This document shows positions 16,431 through 24,111 of a stretch of DNA of 24,137 bases, one piece after another. Location: contig JAPYWP010000002.1 of NCBI GenBank assembly GCA_028276315.1, positions 1-24,137 on the forward strand, read 5' to 3'. The translations under genes and the position numbers were made by a program. Below the pieces are notes generated by a model. It saw only the letters and a list, made by a program, of their open reading frames with translations, was not told the origin of the DNA and did not search any database. Origin of the DNA: Minisyncoccota bacterium (GTDB taxonomy: Bacteria > Patescibacteriota > Minisyncoccia > UBA6257 > HR35). Positions within the stretch are counted from its first letter, which is position 1, and the number at the start of each line of letters is the position of its first letter.

Positions 16431-16565
16431 ATTTATCCGCGTAAATATTATCCGCGTTAATCCGCGTTATTAATCCGCGTTCATCAGCGGTAGCGTTAAT
16501 CAGCGTTAAAATCCGCGTTCATCCACATTGTTATCCGCGTTCATCAGCGGTGGCGTTTATCGCTA
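16431..16565. repeat. ATCCGCG repeat array upstream of rpmG
   Basis: About ten units of ATCCGCG, ATCAGCG or close variants, spaced about 10-12 nt. A 25-nt block, ATCCGCGTTCATCAGCGGTA followed by GCGTT, occurs at 16473-16497 and, with one change, at 16533-16557, exactly 60 nt apart. It is the reverse complement of the CGCGGAT units in tgt and abuts the rpmG promoter. Confidence 0.88.
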
Positions 16566-16569
16566 GTTA

Positions 16570-16578
16570 TGTTATAAT
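16570..16578 (+). promoter_or_regulatory. Extended minus-10 promoter of rpmG, leaderless start
   Basis: TGTTATAAT (TATAAT 16573-16578) lies 7 nt before the rpmG ATG. The surrounding TTATGTTATAATTT is identical to the guaB promoter core. The minus-35 position falls in the repeat array and is poor. Confidence 0.7.
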
Positions 16579-16585
16579 TTAAACT

Positions 16586-16753
16586 ATGGCCGAGAAAAAG
16601 AAAAAAACAATTTTAATTAGATTAAAATGTTCAGAATGTCAGAGAGTAAATTATTATAAATATAAAAATAAAGCTTTAGATAAAAAATTAGAGTTTAAAA
16701 AATATTGTAAATGGTGTAAAAAGCATACTACTCATAAAGAAAGTAAAAAATAA
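16586..16753 (+). CDS. rpmG: 50S ribosomal protein L33
   Basis: A 55-residue basic protein, MAEKKKKTILIRLKCSECQR and onward, ending KYCKWCKKHTTHKESKK. The two CxxC pairs (KCSEC and YCKWC) are the zinc-binding cysteines of the four-cysteine form of L33, and the Lys-rich ends and length fit the family. It is a component of the large ribosomal subunit near the E site. It starts 7 nt after an extended minus-10 box and is followed 3 nt later by the Nudix gene, so the two are co-transcribed. Because the minus-10 is adjacent to the ATG, translation is probably leaderless. Confidence 0.93.
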   Translation: MAEKKKKTILIRLKCSECQRVNYYKYKNKALDKKLEFKKYCKWCKKHTTHKESKK

Positions 16754-16756
16754 ATT

Positions 16757-17218
16757 ATGTTAACTAGTGCTGGAATTTTAGTTTATAGAATCAAAAGTGG
16801 TAAAATTGAAGTTCTTTTAGGAAAAACTGGTGGACCTTTTTGGAAAAAAATAAAAAGATCTTGGCAGATTCCAAAAGGTAGAGTCGAAGAAGGAGAAAGT
16901 TTAGAAGAAACTGCAAGAAGAGAATTTTTTGAAGAAACGGGAATTAAAATAGAAGAAAATATAGAATTTTTAGGAGAAGTAAAATCAAAATTAGGTAAAT
17001 TATTTAAATGTTATTTTTTAGAAAAAGATTTTGGATGGGACGAAAAAATACCAGAAACAAAACCAACAGTTGAAATTAAATTCAAAAATAAAAATATAAG
17101 TTTTAAAGAAATAGAAAGTTTAAAATATTTTGATATAAATGAAGCTAAAAAAGTTATTTATGAATATCAAGTTCCTCTCTTAGAAGCCTTAGAGAGAAAA
17201 ATAAAAAATAATGATTAA
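16757..17218 (+). CDS. Nudix hydrolase
   Basis: This 153-residue protein has a complete Nudix box at residues 41-63 (G41, E47, R55-E56, E59-E60, G62), preceded by SWQIPKGRVEEGE. These residues bind the divalent metal and hydrolyse a nucleoside diphosphate linked to another group. The N-terminal SAGILVYRIKSGKIEVLLGK and the W-IPKG stretch resemble dinucleoside polyphosphate (Ap4A-type) and related Nudix enzymes, but the substrate is not determined by sequence. It begins 3 nt after rpmG and is the last gene of that unit, converging on the DNA ligase gene with a 29-nt gap. Confidence 0.9.
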   Translation: MLTSAGILVYRIKSGKIEVLLGKTGGPFWKKIKRSWQIPKGRVEEGESLEETARREFFEETGIKIEENIEFLGEVKSKLGKLFKCYFLEKDFGWDEKIPETKPTVEIKFKNKNISFKEIESLKYFDINEAKKVIYEYQVPLLEALERKIKNND

Positions 17219-17247
17219 CTTTTCAAGCAACATTTTTAAATTTCTAT

Positions 17248-18975
17248 TTATTGTCTTTTATAAATTTCGTAAACTTCATCTATTGTTGTTGCTTGGGTTG
17301 GATCTTTATCGTCACGCCATCTTATAAACCTTGGAAATCTTAATGCAATTCCACCTTTTTTAATCTTATCTTTTAGAACTGTATGGACAGGACTTATTGT
17401 AAGATCTGCTCCTTTTATTTCCATAACAACTTTTGGCTCAAACCAAACATCAACATCAATTTCTGCTTCCACTAATTTGCTTTTTTCTTTAATTTTATAT
17501 TTATCTAATATTTTTGGTAAATTCTCTAAATCTTCATCAGTAAAACCAGCACCAACCTTTGTAAAACTATAATATTTATTTTTTTTAGGATCATAAAGAG
17601 CAACTAACAAAGAACCATATGTTTTTGCCCTTTTACCTGTTCCATAAATTCCACCAATAACCACAACATCAAAAGTATCTACTAATTCATCTTTATAATC
17701 TTTTTTAAATTTTATCCATCTCCAAGCTCTAACTCCAGCCTCATAAATACTTTTTGAATCTTTTATCATAACACCTTCTCCACCAATTTTTATAGCTTCT
17801 ATAAATAATTTTTCTATTCTATCTTCATCGTTGCTTTTAACTTTTTCATATTTTGCTAATTTTATTTTTTCACTTTCTTTTAATTTATTTGATAAAATTT
17901 CTTCTAATTTTTCTTTTCTTTTATCAAGCGGCTCTTGAATTAAACTTTTACCATTTAAATAAATTAAATCAAAAACAAAATAAACAATTGGTATTTTTTG
18001 AGAGTACTCAATAATATCATACTTTCTTCTTCTTTGCATTAAAATTTGAAAAGGTTGTAAATTACCATTTTTATCTATTGCAACAACTTCTCCTTCTAAA
18101 ATTGCATTTTTAACATTAATTTTTCTTAATTCTGAAACTAAGTCAGGAAATTGATGAGTTATATTTTCGTGCCTTCTTGAATAAAGAAAAATTTCTTTAT
18201 CGCCTAAATGAGCTTGAACTCTTTCACCATCATATTTTACTTCTACAAAAACATCATTTTTAATATTTTCTTTAATTTCTTTTATTTCTTTAACTCTTTG
18301 AGCAAGCATCATTCTAACTGGAATTCCAACTTGCGGATCTAAATTTTTCAATTTATCTATACCAGAAGATAACGCAATATAAGCAACTTGGCCCAAATCT
18401 GACAAAACATTAAAAGCATGCTCTAATATTTTTTTCCCTTCTTTAGAGCCGGTTAAAACTTTAGATAAAGCATATAAAAATGTCATATCTGATGCTCCGA
18501 GCCTTAAAGTACCCAAAACTGATCTAATTAAATATTTTGCTTCAATTGGCAAAGATTTTTTTATTAAAATTGCTAAAAGCTGGAGTTTTCTTTCTTGAGA
18601 TCCTTTTCCTTGAGATAAGGCTATTTTTTTTAATTCTTCAAAAACCTCTTTAATTGTTAATTCTTCTTTAGTATTTTTAATTAATTTTTCTGCTACAAGA
18701 CCAAGATCCCCAGTTTCTTTATATAATTTTTCAATTTTATTTATATCCTCTTTTAAACCTAAAGCTAAAGATCTTATAACTAACTTTTCTGCTAAACCTA
18801 ATTCTAAACCTTGATAATCAGGAGCAATTTTACCTTGTAAAAGATATGCTGTAATTTTACCCTCTTCAGGAGAAATTTTTTTCAAAAAATCAGCCAAAAT
18901 ATCAATCATTTTTAAATTTGAAGAAGTTTTTTCTAGTTCTTGGAAAAGTTCAGCTAACTCTTTAAATTTTCTCAT
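17248..18975 (-). CDS. lig: ATP-dependent DNA ligase, archaeal type
   Basis: This 575-residue ligase seals nicks with ATP. Motif I VKYDGERVQ carries the adenylated Lys247, followed by LYSRRHENIT (motif III, about 264-273), AILEGEVVA (motif IV, about 291-299), GGEGVMIKD (motif IIIa/IV region), WRWIKFKKDY (motif V) and a C-terminal OB domain ending RFPRFIRWRDDKDPTQA. An N-terminal DNA-binding domain of about 220 residues precedes, giving the length and layout of archaeal/eukaryal ligase I-type enzymes rather than the short bacterial LigD or the NAD-dependent LigA. It could be the replicative ligase or a supplement to LigA; the window does not show which. The start codon lies only 2 nt after the tRNA-Gln gene, so its mRNA 5' end is probably made by tRNA 3' processing or by an internal start. 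Confidence 0.94.
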   Translation of the reverse strand: MRKFKELAELFQELEKTSSNLKMIDILADFLKKISPEEGKITAYLLQGKIAPDYQGLELGLAEKLVIRSLALGLKEDINKIEKLYKETGDLGLVAEKLIKNTKEELTIKEVFEELKKIALSQGKGSQERKLQLLAILIKKSLPIEAKYLIRSVLGTLRLGASDMTFLYALSKVLTGSKEGKKILEHAFNVLSDLGQVAYIALSSGIDKLKNLDPQVGIPVRMMLAQRVKEIKEIKENIKNDVFVEVKYDGERVQAHLGDKEIFLYSRRHENITHQFPDLVSELRKINVKNAILEGEVVAIDKNGNLQPFQILMQRRRKYDIIEYSQKIPIVYFVFDLIYLNGKSLIQEPLDKRKEKLEEILSNKLKESEKIKLAKYEKVKSNDEDRIEKLFIEAIKIGGEGVMIKDSKSIYEAGVRAWRWIKFKKDYKDELVDTFDVVVIGGIYGTGKRAKTYGSLLVALYDPKKNKYYSFTKVGAGFTDEDLENLPKILDKYKIKEKSKLVEAEIDVDVWFEPKVVMEIKGADLTISPVHTVLKDKIKKGGIALRFPRFIRWRDDKDPTQATTIDEVYEIYKRQ

Positions 18976-18977
18976 AG

Positions 18978-19048
18978 CTGCCGGGCCTGGACTCGAACCA
19001 GGATTTCCAGGTCCAGAGCCTGGCGTCCTACCATTAGACTACCCGGCA
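18978..19048 (-). tRNA. tRNA-Gln (anticodon CTG)
   Basis: On the minus strand, the acceptor stem TGCCGGG pairs with CCCGGCA, the D arm has TAGTCTAATGGTA, the anticodon arm is CCAGG-CTCTGGA-CCTGG giving anticodon CTG, and the T arm is CCTGG-TTCGAGT-CCAGG. The discriminator is G, and CCA is not encoded. It sits 5 nt after the small membrane protein gene and 2 nt before the ligase, inside what looks like one transcript. Confidence 0.95.
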
Positions 19049-19053
19049 GGAGA

Positions 19054-19350
19054 TTAAAAATTCTCTAAATCTTCATCTAGATTATCCTCAGGAATTTTAA
19101 TTGTAGATGTGATCACTTCTTCTAATTCTTGAACAAAATTTTCTGTACTTTCTGCAGATGTTTTAGTAATCTCTAATGTGCTAGTTAAATTTGTTGTAGT
19201 TGTTTCTCCGATTGATGGTTGAGATTCTTTGACTGTTGTTTTTAAAGAAGATTTTACTTTAAAAAAATAAATTAAAATTATTAATAAAACTATTATTAAA
19301 AAAACAAATAAAGAAGTTAAATTTTTCTTTGGTTTTTGTTCTTCATTCAT
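19054..19350 (-). CDS. Small membrane-anchored protein, unknown function
   Basis: A 98-residue protein with a short basic N terminus (MNEEQKPKKN), one strong transmembrane helix at about residues 12-30 (LFVFLIIVLLIILIYFF) and a Ser/Thr-rich acidic tail (ETTTTNLTSTLEITKTSAES), ending in EDNLDEDLENF. The basic residues before the helix predict the tail outside. I recognise no family. It starts 1 nt after the upstream exported coiled-coil gene ends, so the two probably work in the same envelope process. The Thr-rich tail resembles a low-complexity surface linker. Confidence 0.75.
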   Translation of the reverse strand: MNEEQKPKKNLTSLFVFLIIVLLIILIYFFKVKSSLKTTVKESQPSIGETTTTNLTSTLEITKTSAESTENFVQELEEVITSTIKIPEDNLDEDLENF

Positions 19351-19351
19351 T

Positions 19352-20164
19352 TTACTGTTGAGAAGGAGTTGTTGTAGCCAATAGTTTTTTAATTTCGTCT
19401 AAAACATTTTTAACAACACTCCTTCCCTCTTTTACAATTAATTCTCTTAAATTTTTATGAGTTTCTCTAAATTCTTTTACTTTTTGAGCAAAATATTGCT
19501 TTGCTGGAGTTGAAGTAGAAAGATCTTTAAAATCATATATTTTATTTTGTTGATTTAAAACTTGTTCTCTTAGTTCATTAATTTTATTTTGTGCTTCTAA
19601 AAGTTTCTTCTCAGCATTCTCTGTATTCAATCCTTTTGATTTTAATTCTTTAATTTTCTCTTCTGCTTTTACAAGTTTCTCCTCTATTTGGCTAATATAT
19701 TTTAAGTAATTGTCTGTGAAAATTTTATTAAGATCATTAATTTTATCATACATCTTTAATGATGCTTCTCTTTGTTTTTCTTTCAACATTTCAATTTTTG
19801 GTAATAAATTTTCTCTTGTTTCTTTTATTAATTTTTCTTTTTGTTCCCTAATTTCCTCAATTTTTTTATTTATTTCTTCTCTTAATGCTTTTTGCTCTTC
19901 TTTTAATTTTTGTATTTCATTTTTAAATTCATCAGAAGATTTTATATTTTTTATCTTTTCTTTTAAAATTTGAATTTTTTCTCTAAAATTTGGAGTTTCT
20001 GTTGAAGTTTTGCTTGAAGTTACAAATTCTATGGTTAAAGTAGCAGGAGAAATTTCTTCTCCTGTTGGGACTATTTTAATTTGATTTGGTTCTGTTTGGG
20101 CAAAAATTAAAATTGTCCCCAAAATAAATAATAAAATAATAAATGTTTTTTTAAAATTACTCAT
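19352..20164 (-). CDS. Exported coiled-coil protein, unknown function
   Basis: A 270-residue protein with a signal peptide (MSNFKKTFIILLFILGTILI, then FAQTEP, probable cleavage after about residue 22). A short Thr/Ser-rich segment follows, then a long charged region from about residue 55 to 210 with heptad-like Lys/Glu/Leu/Ile periodicity (for example LKEKQREASLKMYDKINDLN) predicting a coiled coil. The C terminus is Thr/Pro-rich (LATTTPSQQ). No enzyme motif is visible. Its Ser/Thr-rich ends and co-transcription with the small membrane-anchored gene suggest an envelope or surface structure. It is first in the operon that also carries tRNA-Gln and DNA ligase. Confidence 0.8.
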   Translation of the reverse strand: MSNFKKTFIILLFILGTILIFAQTEPNQIKIVPTGEEISPATLTIEFVTSSKTSTETPNFREKIQILKEKIKNIKSSDEFKNEIQKLKEEQKALREEINKKIEEIREQKEKLIKETRENLLPKIEMLKEKQREASLKMYDKINDLNKIFTDNYLKYISQIEEKLVKAEEKIKELKSKGLNTENAEKKLLEAQNKINELREQVLNQQNKIYDFKDLSTSTPAKQYFAQKVKEFRETHKNLRELIVKEGRSVVKNVLDEIKKLLATTTPSQQ

Positions 20165-20201
20165 ATTTTAGAATTTAATTATTAATAATGACCCCAATAT
20201 A

Positions 20202-20210
20202 ATTATAGCA
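20202..20210 (-). promoter_or_regulatory. Extended minus-10 promoter of the coiled-coil / membrane protein / tRNA-Gln / ligase unit
   Basis: TGCTATAAT on the minus strand (TATAAT 20207-20202), the same form as at tRNA-Asn, about 37 nt before the ATG at 20164. The leader of about 30 nt contains no good ribosome binding site. Confidence 0.6.
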
Positions 20211-20237
20211 CAAGATATTATAAAGATATCCACCAAA

Positions 20238-21662
20238 TTATCCTAAAATAACATTATGAAAACCACTTTCTTTAATGCCACCAAAAGAAATTTCTACAAA
20301 TTCAGCATTTTTCCATAATTCTTTAATATTTCGAGCACCACAATAACTAAAACCAGATCTAATACCTTTTTCTAAATCTTCTAAAATAACATTGACACTG
20401 CCTTTGTATAGCACATAACCGATATCTAAACCTTCTGATGTGGGAATATAATTTTTTTCTTCTTTTGTTTTTTCTGTTTTGTTCTCATAAGCTAAAACAG
20501 AACTCATACCTCTAAAAAGTTTTACCCTTCTCCCATTTATAAAAAGAACCCTTCCTGGAGCCTCTTTTGTACCAGCAAGTAAGCTCCCAAGCATCACTGC
20601 ATTAGCTCCAGCTGCTAAAGCTTTAACTATATCACCTGAATTTTTACAACCTCCATCAGCAATTAAATAAGCATTTTTCAATTTTTCCCTAATCCAAATT
20701 AAAGCACCAAGTTGTGGCACACCAACACCAGTTACAACTCTTGTTGAACAACTACTACCAGGTCCAATACCAACCTTTACAATATCAGCCCCTGATTTTA
20801 TAAGATCCTTAGCACCGTCCGGAGTAGCAACATTTCCTGCAATTAAAGGAATCTCTTGAAATTTCTTCTTTATCATTTTTACAGCCTTTAAGGTTTTTTC
20901 TAAATGACCATGAGCAACATCAACAACTAAAATATCGCAGCCTGCTTTTACGAGTTCTTCTGCTCTTTCCAAAAAATCACCCCTTATTCCAATAGCAGCA
21001 CCAACAAGCAATCTTCCTTTTTTATCTTTCAAAACTTTTGGATTTGTAACATTTTCTACATCTTTTGCAGTTATAAGTCCCAATAATTTTTTATTTTTAT
21101 CAACTATAGGAATTTTTTCTATTCTATATTTTTTGAAAATATTTTTCGCTTCTTCTATAGTTAAATTTCTATTACTTACAATTAATTTTTCAAAAGGAGT
21201 CATTATTTGATAAGCCTTTTTATTTTCATCTTCAAAAAGATAATCTCTTTTACAAACAAGCCCTAATAATTTTTTATTTTCATCTACAACCGGAAAGGTA
21301 TTAAAACCATAAAAATTTACGAGCTCTAAAATTTCTTTAATGCTTGTTTTAGGAGAAATAGTTATTGGATTTTCAATTAACCAATTTTGAGCTCTTTTTA
21401 CTTTTTTGACTTCTTCTACTTGCTCTTCTATAGAACAAAATCTGTGCAAAATCCCTAAACCACCATTCTTTGCCATTGCAATAGCCATTTTACTTTCTGT
21501 TACAGTATCCATTGGAGAAGAAATTATAGGAATATTAAGCTTAAATTTCCCTAAATTAGTACTTAAATCAATTTCTGATCTTGAATCAATTGGAGATCTT
21601 TTTGGCACTAAAAGAACGTCGTCAAATGTTAAAAATTTCCCTATTATTTTTTTCTCAAACAC
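20238..21662 (-). CDS. guaB: IMP dehydrogenase (CBS-containing; GMP reductase not excluded)
   Basis: This 474-residue TIM-barrel enzyme oxidises IMP to XMP, the first committed step to GMP. Signatures are LTFDDVLLVPKRS at the start, two CBS repeats at about 97-150 and 155-205, VVDVAHGH, LIAGNVATPDGA, GIGPGSSCSTRVVTGVG with catalytic Cys305, and IADGGCKNSGDIVKALAAGA. The flap is unusual: where most IMP dehydrogenases have an Arg-Tyr pair (as in DRYFQ), this reads EEKNYIPTSEGLDIG, with Asn for Arg. CBS-containing GMP reductases exist, so the reverse-type reaction is a possible alternative. The start is GTG 21662, 8 nt after TATAAT. It is divergent from argS with 40 nt between starts. Confidence 0.87.
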   Translation of the reverse strand: MFEKKIIGKFLTFDDVLLVPKRSPIDSRSEIDLSTNLGKFKLNIPIISSPMDTVTESKMAIAMAKNGGLGILHRFCSIEEQVEEVKKVKRAQNWLIENPITISPKTSIKEILELVNFYGFNTFPVVDENKKLLGLVCKRDYLFEDENKKAYQIMTPFEKLIVSNRNLTIEEAKNIFKKYRIEKIPIVDKNKKLLGLITAKDVENVTNPKVLKDKKGRLLVGAAIGIRGDFLERAEELVKAGCDILVVDVAHGHLEKTLKAVKMIKKKFQEIPLIAGNVATPDGAKDLIKSGADIVKVGIGPGSSCSTRVVTGVGVPQLGALIWIREKLKNAYLIADGGCKNSGDIVKALAAGANAVMLGSLLAGTKEAPGRVLFINGRRVKLFRGMSSVLAYENKTEKTKEEKNYIPTSEGLDIGYVLYKGSVNVILEDLEKGIRSGFSYCGARNIKELWKNAEFVEISFGGIKESGFHNVILG

Positions 21663-21670
21663 AATTTCAA

Positions 21671-21676
21671 ATTATA
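21671..21676 (-). promoter_or_regulatory. Minus-10 box of guaB, leaderless GTG start
   Basis: TATAAT on the minus strand in the context TTATGTTATAATTT, an extended TG form identical to the rpmG core, 8 nt before the guaB GTG. Confidence 0.7.
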
Positions 21677-21689
21677 ACATAATTTGTTA

Positions 21690-21695
21690 TATAAT
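21690..21695 (+). promoter_or_regulatory. Minus-10 box of argS, leaderless start
   Basis: TATAAT 7 nt before the argS ATG (21703), divergent from the guaB box and only 13 nt away from it. The two promoters probably compete for RNA polymerase. Confidence 0.65.
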
Positions 21696-21702
21696 TTAAT
21701 TT

Positions 21703-23313
21703 ATGAAAAACGAGCTTGAAAATAAGCTTAAAAAAATACTTAAAACTAAAGAAAAACCGCAAGTTAAAATAATTTTAAATCAACATGGAGATTTAGCATC
21801 GAACGCTCTTTTTATTTGGGCAAAAGAAAATAAATCTAATCCTTATAAAGGCTGGGAAGAAAATAAAGAAAAACTAAATTATTACTTTAAAAATATTTTT
21901 GATAAAATAGAATTTGAAAATGGCTATCTAAACTTTTTTATTAAAAAAGATATTCTATTTAAATTTTTCAAATTGCTTTTAAAAAACAAAAAAAATATTT
22001 TCAAATTAAATTTTTTTAAATCAAATTTTGGGCATAACCAAAAAATAATTTTAGAATTTGTATCTGCAAATCCAACCGGCCCCCTTCATCTTGGAAACGG
22101 AAGAAATGCTATTTTAGGAGAAATTCTTTCAAGAATTTTAAAAGAAACAGGATTTTCTGTTTTTAAAGAATACTATAACAACAACAGGGGGAAACAAATT
22201 GAAACACTTGGATTGAGTGCTTTAAATTTTTTAGGTTTAAAGATAGATAAAGAAGATCTTTACAAAGGAGATTATTTAAAAGAACTAGCTGAGAAAAATA
22301 AAGGGCTTTGTTTAAAATTTAAGGATCAGCCAGAATATTTAGGTTATCTTTTAAGTAAAAAAATTTTAGAGTTTTATATTAAGCCGACATTAAAATCTTT
22401 AAATGTTAGTTTTGATAATTTCTTTTCAGAAAAAAAACTTTATGAAAAATTAGATAAAGAGGTTTTAAATAAAATTAAAAAATTTACTTATGAAAAAGAT
22501 GGAGCTTTATGGTTAAAATTGCAATCAAAAGATGAGGTTTTGATTAAAAAAACAAAAGAACCAACCTACTTTTTCTCAGATATTCTTTATCACTACAATA
22601 AATTTAAAATAAGAAAATTCAAATACTCTATAAATATTTTTGGAGCAGATCATTTAGATCATGCGCGAAGATTAAAAGAAGCCCTTAATTATTTTGGAAT
22701 CAAAGACAAACAATTAAAATTTATAATTTATCAGCTTGTTTATGTTAAAAAAGGAGAAAGTACTTTAAAAATGTCAAAAAGAAAAGGTGATTTTATTTTA
22801 CTTGATGATCTAATAAAAGAAGTTGGTCCTGATCCAATTAAATTTTACTTTGCGCTTCATCCCCCAGAAACACATCTTTTATTTGATATAGATTTAGCAA
22901 AAAAAAAGAATGAAGAAAATTTATATTGGTATGTTGTTTATACTGGAGCAAGATTATGGAGCATTTTAGAAAAAGCAAAAAAAGAAAAAATAATAAAAAA
23001 TTTAAATTTTAAATTAGATCCAAAAAAAGCATGGGATTATTTAAAAGAAAATGATGATGTAATTAATATTTTAAAAAGAATTTATTTTGTAAAAGATATT
23101 TTAATAGATATTTCGAAAAATTTTCAAATTCAAATTTTACCTCAATATATTGTAGAACTTTCAAAAATAATAAACAGTTTTTATGAAAAAGAAAAAATAA
23201 TAGAAAACGATCTTAAAAAAACTTTATCAAAACTTGAATTTGTATATTGCATAACTAATGCCCTTAAAAGACTTTTTTATTTAATAAATATTGAATTTAA
23301 AGAAAAAGTTTAA
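21703..23313 (+). CDS. argS: Arginyl-tRNA synthetase
   Basis: This 536-residue class I aminoacyl-tRNA synthetase charges tRNA-Arg. The class I signature appears as SANPTGPLHLGNGRNAILGE with HLGN at about 129-132 (the HIGH motif). NIFGADHLDHARRLKEAL follows at about 311-328, and STLKMSKRKGDFILLDDL at about 353-370 is the KMSKS-loop equivalent. The first ~100 residues form the ArgRS-specific N-terminal domain and the last ~130 the anticodon-binding helical bundle. Length is normal to slightly short and nothing essential is missing. It is preceded by a TATAAT 7 nt before the ATG and followed by a repeat-containing gap, converging on the kinase gene. Confidence 0.95.
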   Translation: MKNELENKLKKILKTKEKPQVKIILNQHGDLASNALFIWAKENKSNPYKGWEENKEKLNYYFKNIFDKIEFENGYLNFFIKKDILFKFFKLLLKNKKNIFKLNFFKSNFGHNQKIILEFVSANPTGPLHLGNGRNAILGEILSRILKETGFSVFKEYYNNNRGKQIETLGLSALNFLGLKIDKEDLYKGDYLKELAEKNKGLCLKFKDQPEYLGYLLSKKILEFYIKPTLKSLNVSFDNFFSEKKLYEKLDKEVLNKIKKFTYEKDGALWLKLQSKDEVLIKKTKEPTYFFSDILYHYNKFKIRKFKYSINIFGADHLDHARRLKEALNYFGIKDKQLKFIIYQLVYVKKGESTLKMSKRKGDFILLDDLIKEVGPDPIKFYFALHPPETHLLFDIDLAKKKNEENLYWYVVYTGARLWSILEKAKKEKIIKNLNFKLDPKKAWDYLKENDDVINILKRIYFVKDILIDISKNFQIQILPQYIVELSKIINSFYEKEKIIENDLKKTLSKLEFVYCITNALKRLFYLINIEFKEKV

Positions 23314-23321
23314 TACAAAAA

Positions 23322-23388
23322 GACTATGCGGACTTTACGCAGACTTAGCAGAAAAAATATTTTATAATTTCTCACCTCTCACCCCTCA
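23322..23388. repeat. Repeat-bearing gap between argS and the kinase gene
   Basis: Contains GACTATGCGGACTTTACGCAGACTTAGCAG-type units (GCGGACTT / CGCAGACTTA, about 23330-23352), with the same ~11-nt spacing as the CGCGGAT family but a different core. Next is a CTCACCTCTCACCCCTCATCAC pyrimidine tract at about 23370-23394 that runs into the end of the kinase gene. No terminator with a T run is evident. Confidence 0.5.
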
Positions 23389-24021
23389 TCACTCACTACC
23401 CATCTCTAATTTTTTAGTTATCTCTTTTATTATATTTTTATGAATTTTTTTAATTGAGGGCTCGCCATCTATTTGTAAAAGTTTATTTTCTTTTTTAAAG
23501 ATTAAAATTGCCGGCCAAATATTCTTTTTAAATTCTTGTATTCTTATCTTTATTTTTTCTTTTTCATCTAATCCCTCTTTTCTTTTTCTTTTCAATGCTC
23601 TTTCATATACTGTTTTTTCACTTACTTTAAGAAAAATTAAAATAAAATTATCTTTATAATATTTCTTTAAAATTTTCAACATAACACGAGCCTCAAATCT
23701 TGATCTTGGAGAACCACTAATTATTAAACTATTACCCTCTTTTGCTGCTTCCTCTATTTTATTTTTAATTAAATAAGATACAAAACCAAAACTAACTAAC
23801 TTGCCAGAGTAAAATTTTTTTATTTCTTTATCTTTAAAATATGTTTTTCCAAAAAATCTTATTTTTTTAGGACATTTTTTGAAAAATTTAAATAACTCTT
23901 CAGATGAACGAATAATTTTAAATTTTATTTTTGGATTATTTTTTTTAAGCCACTCTGAAAGTAAATTAACTTGGGTATCTTTTCCTGAGGCTGGTAAGCC
24001 AGTAAAAATTATCGCAAACAT
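23389..24021 (-). CDS. Adenylate kinase-like P-loop nucleotide kinase
   Basis: A 210-residue protein with the Walker A loop FTGLPASGKDTQ (residues about 6-17), typical of adenylate/nucleoside monophosphate kinases. A later SLIISGSPRSRFEA segment matches the GxPR substrate-binding region, followed by LIFLKVSEKTVYERALKRKR, resembling the lid Arg-rich part. The most likely reaction is phosphate transfer between ATP and a nucleoside monophosphate. It diverges from standard adk or tmk in the middle, so the substrate is left open. The start is ATG 24021: TATAAT at 24034-24029 lies 7 nt before it. A longer frame starting at 24060 would contain that promoter and add a hydrophobic run unlike the family. 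Confidence 0.75.
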   Translation of the reverse strand: MFAIIFTGLPASGKDTQVNLLSEWLKKNNPKIKFKIIRSSEELFKFFKKCPKKIRFFGKTYFKDKEIKKFYSGKLVSFGFVSYLIKNKIEEAAKEGNSLIISGSPRSRFEARVMLKILKKYYKDNFILIFLKVSEKTVYERALKRKRKEGLDEKEKIKIRIQEFKKNIWPAILIFKKENKLLQIDGEPSIKKIHKNIIKEITKKLEMGSE

Positions 24022-24028
24022 ATTAATA

Positions 24029-24034
24029 ATTATA
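24029..24034 (-). promoter_or_regulatory. Minus-10 box of the kinase gene, leaderless start
   Basis: TATAAT on the minus strand, 7 nt before ATG 24021. It decides the start choice. Confidence 0.6.
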
Positions 24035-24096
24035 AAATAAACAAATAAAAATTGAAGCAAATTTTGTGGAAAAATTTTAATAAATTGTTTTTGCGT

Positions 24097-24102
24097 TATA
24101 AT
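24097..24102 (+). promoter_or_regulatory. Minus-10 box of the gene leaving the window
   Basis: TATAAT in TTGCGTTATAATATC, 9 nt before the ATG at 24112. Confidence 0.55.
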
Positions 24103-24111
24103 ATCTTTATT

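Noticed and set aside
24022..24060. Extra hydrophobic N terminus on the adenylate kinase-like protein
   Set aside because: It contains the TATAAT that serves the internal ATG, and the family begins just before the P-loop.
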